The notes under the pieces are model-generated. The model searched no databases and was not told the DNA's origin. It was given only the letters and a program-made list of their open reading frames with translations. From contig JAUUPT010000013.1 of NCBI GenBank assembly GCA_030843315.1, positions 1 to 64,000 on the forward strand: DNA of 64,000 bases, in the 5' to 3' direction. Of this stretch, positions 61,855-64,000 are shown in pieces (within the stretch, counting starts at the first letter, position 1; the number at the start of each line of letters is the position of its first letter). Both the position numbers and the translations under genes were made by a program. This DNA comes from Bacteroidaceae bacterium. Lineage in GTDB: Bacteria; Bacteroidota; Bacteroidia; Bacteroidales; Bacteroidaceae.

Positions 61855-62805
61855 ATGAATATGATGAAAAACTATTTTCTGTTGCTGCTGCTTTGCCTCT
61901 GCCTGGGCGGATGCAAGACGAAGCAGGTGGTAGAGTCGGACCGTCTGCCGATAGCCGACCCTTATGTGATGCTTTATGATGGCAAGTACTATGCTTATGG
62001 CACCGGAGGTACGGTGGAAGGCGAAGGCTTTGCCTGCTTCTCTTCCGATGACCTGAAGAACTGGAAACGCGAAGGCCAGGCCTTGTCTGCCGAAGATTCC
62101 TATGGCACATGGGGATTCTGGGCACCCGAAGTTTATTACGTCGAATCAAAGAAGAAATTCTACCTCTTCTATTCCACCGAAGAACATATCTGCGTAGCTA
62201 CGGCAGATGCACCGCAAGGTCCGTTCCGCCAGGAGGTGAAACAGCCCATCTGGGAAGAGAAAAGTATCGATACCTCCCTTTTCATCGACGATGACGGCAC
62301 GTCTTATCTTTACTTTGTCCGCTTCACGGACGGCAACGTAATCTGGGTGGCACAGATGACCGATGACCTGATGGGCATCAAGCAAGAGACGCTGACAGAG
62401 TGCATCAAGGTAGGTGAGCCCTGGGAACTCTCGCAAGACAAACCTGCCAAGGTAGCGGAAGGCCCTTCGTTGTTGAAGAAAGACGGCGTCTACTACCTGA
62501 TTTATTCGGCCAATCATTTTGAAAGTAAGAACTACGGAGTGGGCTATGCCACCTCGGACAACCCGATGGGCCCGTGGAAGAAATACGAAGGAAACCCGGT
62601 ACTGCAACGTGCCGACGGATTGGTGGGTACCGGCCACGGCGCTCCTTTCCGTTGCAAGGATGGTAGTTGGAAGTACATCTTCCATGCACATTGGGATAGC
62701 ATCAAGGTACAGCCACGCACCTCTTATATCAAGGATTTTGCCATCTCCGGTCATGGAGTGGTTTCTATCGACGGGGCTATTATCAGACCGCAAGTGGTGA
62801 AGTAA
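61855..62805 (+). CDS. GH43 lipoprotein (tandem copy B)
   Basis: The 316-residue lipoprotein (CLGGC, Cys20) is a single-domain GH43 propeller. Catalytic residues are D35 (PIADPYVM), D139 (KSIDTSLF) and E202 (VAEGPSLL); the histidine loop is GTGHGAPF. It starts 9 bp after copy A's stop, so the two are cotranscribed. High similarity to copy A, including a 20-nt identical stretch (CTTTTCATCGACGATGACGG is present in both), marks a tandem duplication. The different residues around the acid (NEGPFVM versus AEGPSLL) suggest diverged linkage or substrate preference. Confidence 0.92.
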   Translation: MNMMKNYFLLLLLCLCLGGCKTKQVVESDRLPIADPYVMLYDGKYYAYGTGGTVEGEGFACFSSDDLKNWKREGQALSAEDSYGTWGFWAPEVYYVESKKKFYLFYSTEEHICVATADAPQGPFRQEVKQPIWEEKSIDTSLFIDDDGTSYLYFVRFTDGNVIWVAQMTDDLMGIKQETLTECIKVGEPWELSQDKPAKVAEGPSLLKKDGVYYLIYSANHFESKNYGVGYATSDNPMGPWKKYEGNPVLQRADGLVGTGHGAPFRCKDGSWKYIFHAHWDSIKVQPRTSYIKDFAISGHGVVSIDGAIIRPQVVK

Positions 62806-62859
62806 ATCTTTCCCGGTGAGACTCAATATGAAATAACAAAAGGAATGAAAATACGAATT

Positions 62860-63867
62860 ATGAAAAAGTTATTAATGTTATCAATACTGTTCTGCCTGTC
62901 GGCTTGCTCTTCATCCACATCGGCCAAAGAAGATAAACCGGAAGAACAGCCGAAAAATGTATATCGCAACCCGGTGGTGAACTACAGCTTACCCGACCCT
63001 ACCGTAATCAAGGCAGACGACGGTTATTTCTATCTGTATGCCACCGAAGATACCCGCAATTTGCCTATCCACCGTTCCAAGAACTTGGTGGACTGGGAAT
63101 TTCTGGGAACTGCCTTCACTGAGCGTACCCGCCCCAACTTTGAAGAAGAAGGAGGACTGTGGGCACCGGACATCAATAAAATAGGTGATAAATATGTGCT
63201 TTACTATTCCATGTCCAAATGGGGTGGAGAGTTGACTTGCGGCATCGGCTGTGCTACTGCTGATAAGCCGGAGGGACCTTTCACCGACCATGGAAAGATG
63301 TTCCGCAGCAACGAAATTAATGTGCAGAACTCTATCGACCCCTTTTATATAGAAGATGGCGGGAAGAAATACCTCTTCTGGGGCAGTTTTAGCGGCATCT
63401 ATGGTGCGGAACTGTCGGAAGACGGGCTTGCACTGAAGGAAGGCGCTCCCTTGCAACAAATAGGCGGAACAGCTTATGAGGGAACTTATATCCATAAGAA
63501 AGACGGCTATTACTACTTCTTTGCTTCCATAGGCACTTGCTGTGAGGGCTTGAACAGTACTTATACTACCGTTGTAGGTCGATCGGAGAGCCTTTTCGGT
63601 CCTTATACGGACAAGAACGGTGGACGTATGCTCGACAATAAACATGAAGTCCTGATTCATAAGAATAATTCTTTTGTTGGTACCGGGCATAACTCGGAGA
63701 TTGTATCGGATAATGCCGGCAACGACTGGTTCTTCTATCACGCAGTGAGAACTAAGGCACCTGAAAAAGGACGTGTACTGATGATGGACAGGATTGAATG
63801 GAAGGACGGATGGCCCTCGGTAGAGGGAAGTTCTCCTTCGACAGAAGCTGATAAACCTGTATTCTAA
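62860..63867 (+). CDS. GH43 lipoprotein (third single-domain GH43)
   Basis: The 335-residue lipoprotein (LSAC, Cys16) is from a different GH43 branch than copies A and B. Its triad is D46 (SLPDPTVI), D160 (NSIDPFYI) and E207 (AYEGTYIH), with H277 in GTGHNSEI. The layout is closer to endo-arabinanase or arabinofuranosidase-type members (WAPDINKIGDKYVLYYS), a lean only. The start at 62860 is preferred to the ATG 15 bp upstream because it begins the signal peptide directly. It lies 54 bp after copy B on the same strand and is probably in the same transcript. Confidence 0.92.
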   Translation: MKKLLMLSILFCLSACSSSTSAKEDKPEEQPKNVYRNPVVNYSLPDPTVIKADDGYFYLYATEDTRNLPIHRSKNLVDWEFLGTAFTERTRPNFEEEGGLWAPDINKIGDKYVLYYSMSKWGGELTCGIGCATADKPEGPFTDHGKMFRSNEINVQNSIDPFYIEDGGKKYLFWGSFSGIYGAELSEDGLALKEGAPLQQIGGTAYEGTYIHKKDGYYYFFASIGTCCEGLNSTYTTVVGRSESLFGPYTDKNGGRMLDNKHEVLIHKNNSFVGTGHNSEIVSDNAGNDWFFYHAVRTKAPEKGRVLMMDRIEWKDGWPSVEGSSPSTEADKPVF

Positions 63868-63889
63868 CAATAACAAAACAAAGATAAAT

Positions 63890-64000
63890 ATGAGAGTAAA
63901 GAGATTGTTTTTAGGAGTAATGCTTTTAGCAGGCATTACGAGTGTAGGAGCAGCAAATTATGCTCCGGAAGATGTTTCGGCTTCCATTTCTTTGAAAGTT
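63890..64000 (+). CDS. Start of a secreted protein, truncated by the window edge
   Basis: Only 37 codons are visible: a signal peptide (MRVKRLFLGVMLLAG, cleavage near VGAAN, ~22) and the beginning of a mature protein (YAPEDVSASISLKV). It starts 22 bp after the third GH43 lipoprotein gene, so it continues the enzyme operon. A strand like ISLKV soon after the signal is compatible with a GH51 arabinofuranosidase, but too little is present to assign a family. Confidence 0.6.
   Translation, partial: MRVKRLFLGVMLLAGITSVGAANYAPEDVSASISLKV

Noticed and set aside
1..64000. tRNA or rRNA genes
   Set aside because: No cloverleaf or rRNA-like sequence was noticed in the intergenic regions; a covariance-model scan was not possible.

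Overview
The window reads as a chromosomal segment of a gut Bacteroides or close relative. The basis is the SusC/SusD pairs, the single-polypeptide hybrid two-component systems (HTCS), the many secreted glycoside hydrolases with SPI or SPII signals, and the Bacteroides-type -7 box (TAnnTTTG) found upstream of most transcription units. I see no rRNA, tRNA, insertion sequence, integrase or CRISPR array.

Layout. 1-1.5 kb: the 3' end of a large beta-helix surface protein, then a REP-like intergenic repeat. 1.6-17.4 kb (all minus strand): an HTCS regulator, then a three-gene operon GH76 - GH125 - glutaminase-A-like protein that looks like alpha-mannan or mannoprotein processing, then separately transcribed GH43, GH3 and GH31 enzymes. 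No SusC/SusD pair accompanies this block.

17.6-37.2 kb is mostly housekeeping. It holds a ychF - unknown - panE - lgt unit, an MBL-fold hydrolase facing an HD-domain protein, two secreted proteins of unknown role, polA divergent from a polyprenyl synthase gene, a dtd - mazG-like - deoC operon, a mnmG - apt - uvrC operon, and a secreted ChaN/EreA-like protein. 37.3-41.3 kb: a membrane-anchored TPR regulator with a LuxR-type helix-turn-helix, followed by a TonB-dependent-receptor-like barrel.

41.5-64 kb is a large polysaccharide utilization locus on the plus strand: DUF6266 protein, SusC1-SusD1, GH2 with an HTCS directly downstream, SusC2-SusD2, then four consecutive GH43-type proteins and the start of another secreted protein cut by the window edge. 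The HTCS is expected to sense a periplasmic oligosaccharide and drive the SusCD and enzyme genes. The SusCD pairs would import the glycan, and the outer-membrane or periplasmic GH43 and GH2 enzymes would trim arabinose-, xylose- or galactose-containing side chains. The exact glycan cannot be read from sequence alone.

The most unusual items are: an 881-aa GH43 protein whose propeller seems interrupted by a jelly-roll domain; a GC-rich leader with one arm and three complementary arms between two GH43 genes; three 22-bp-phased palindromes upstream of the GH3 gene; and an intergenic repeat family with one copy running into the 3' end of lgt.
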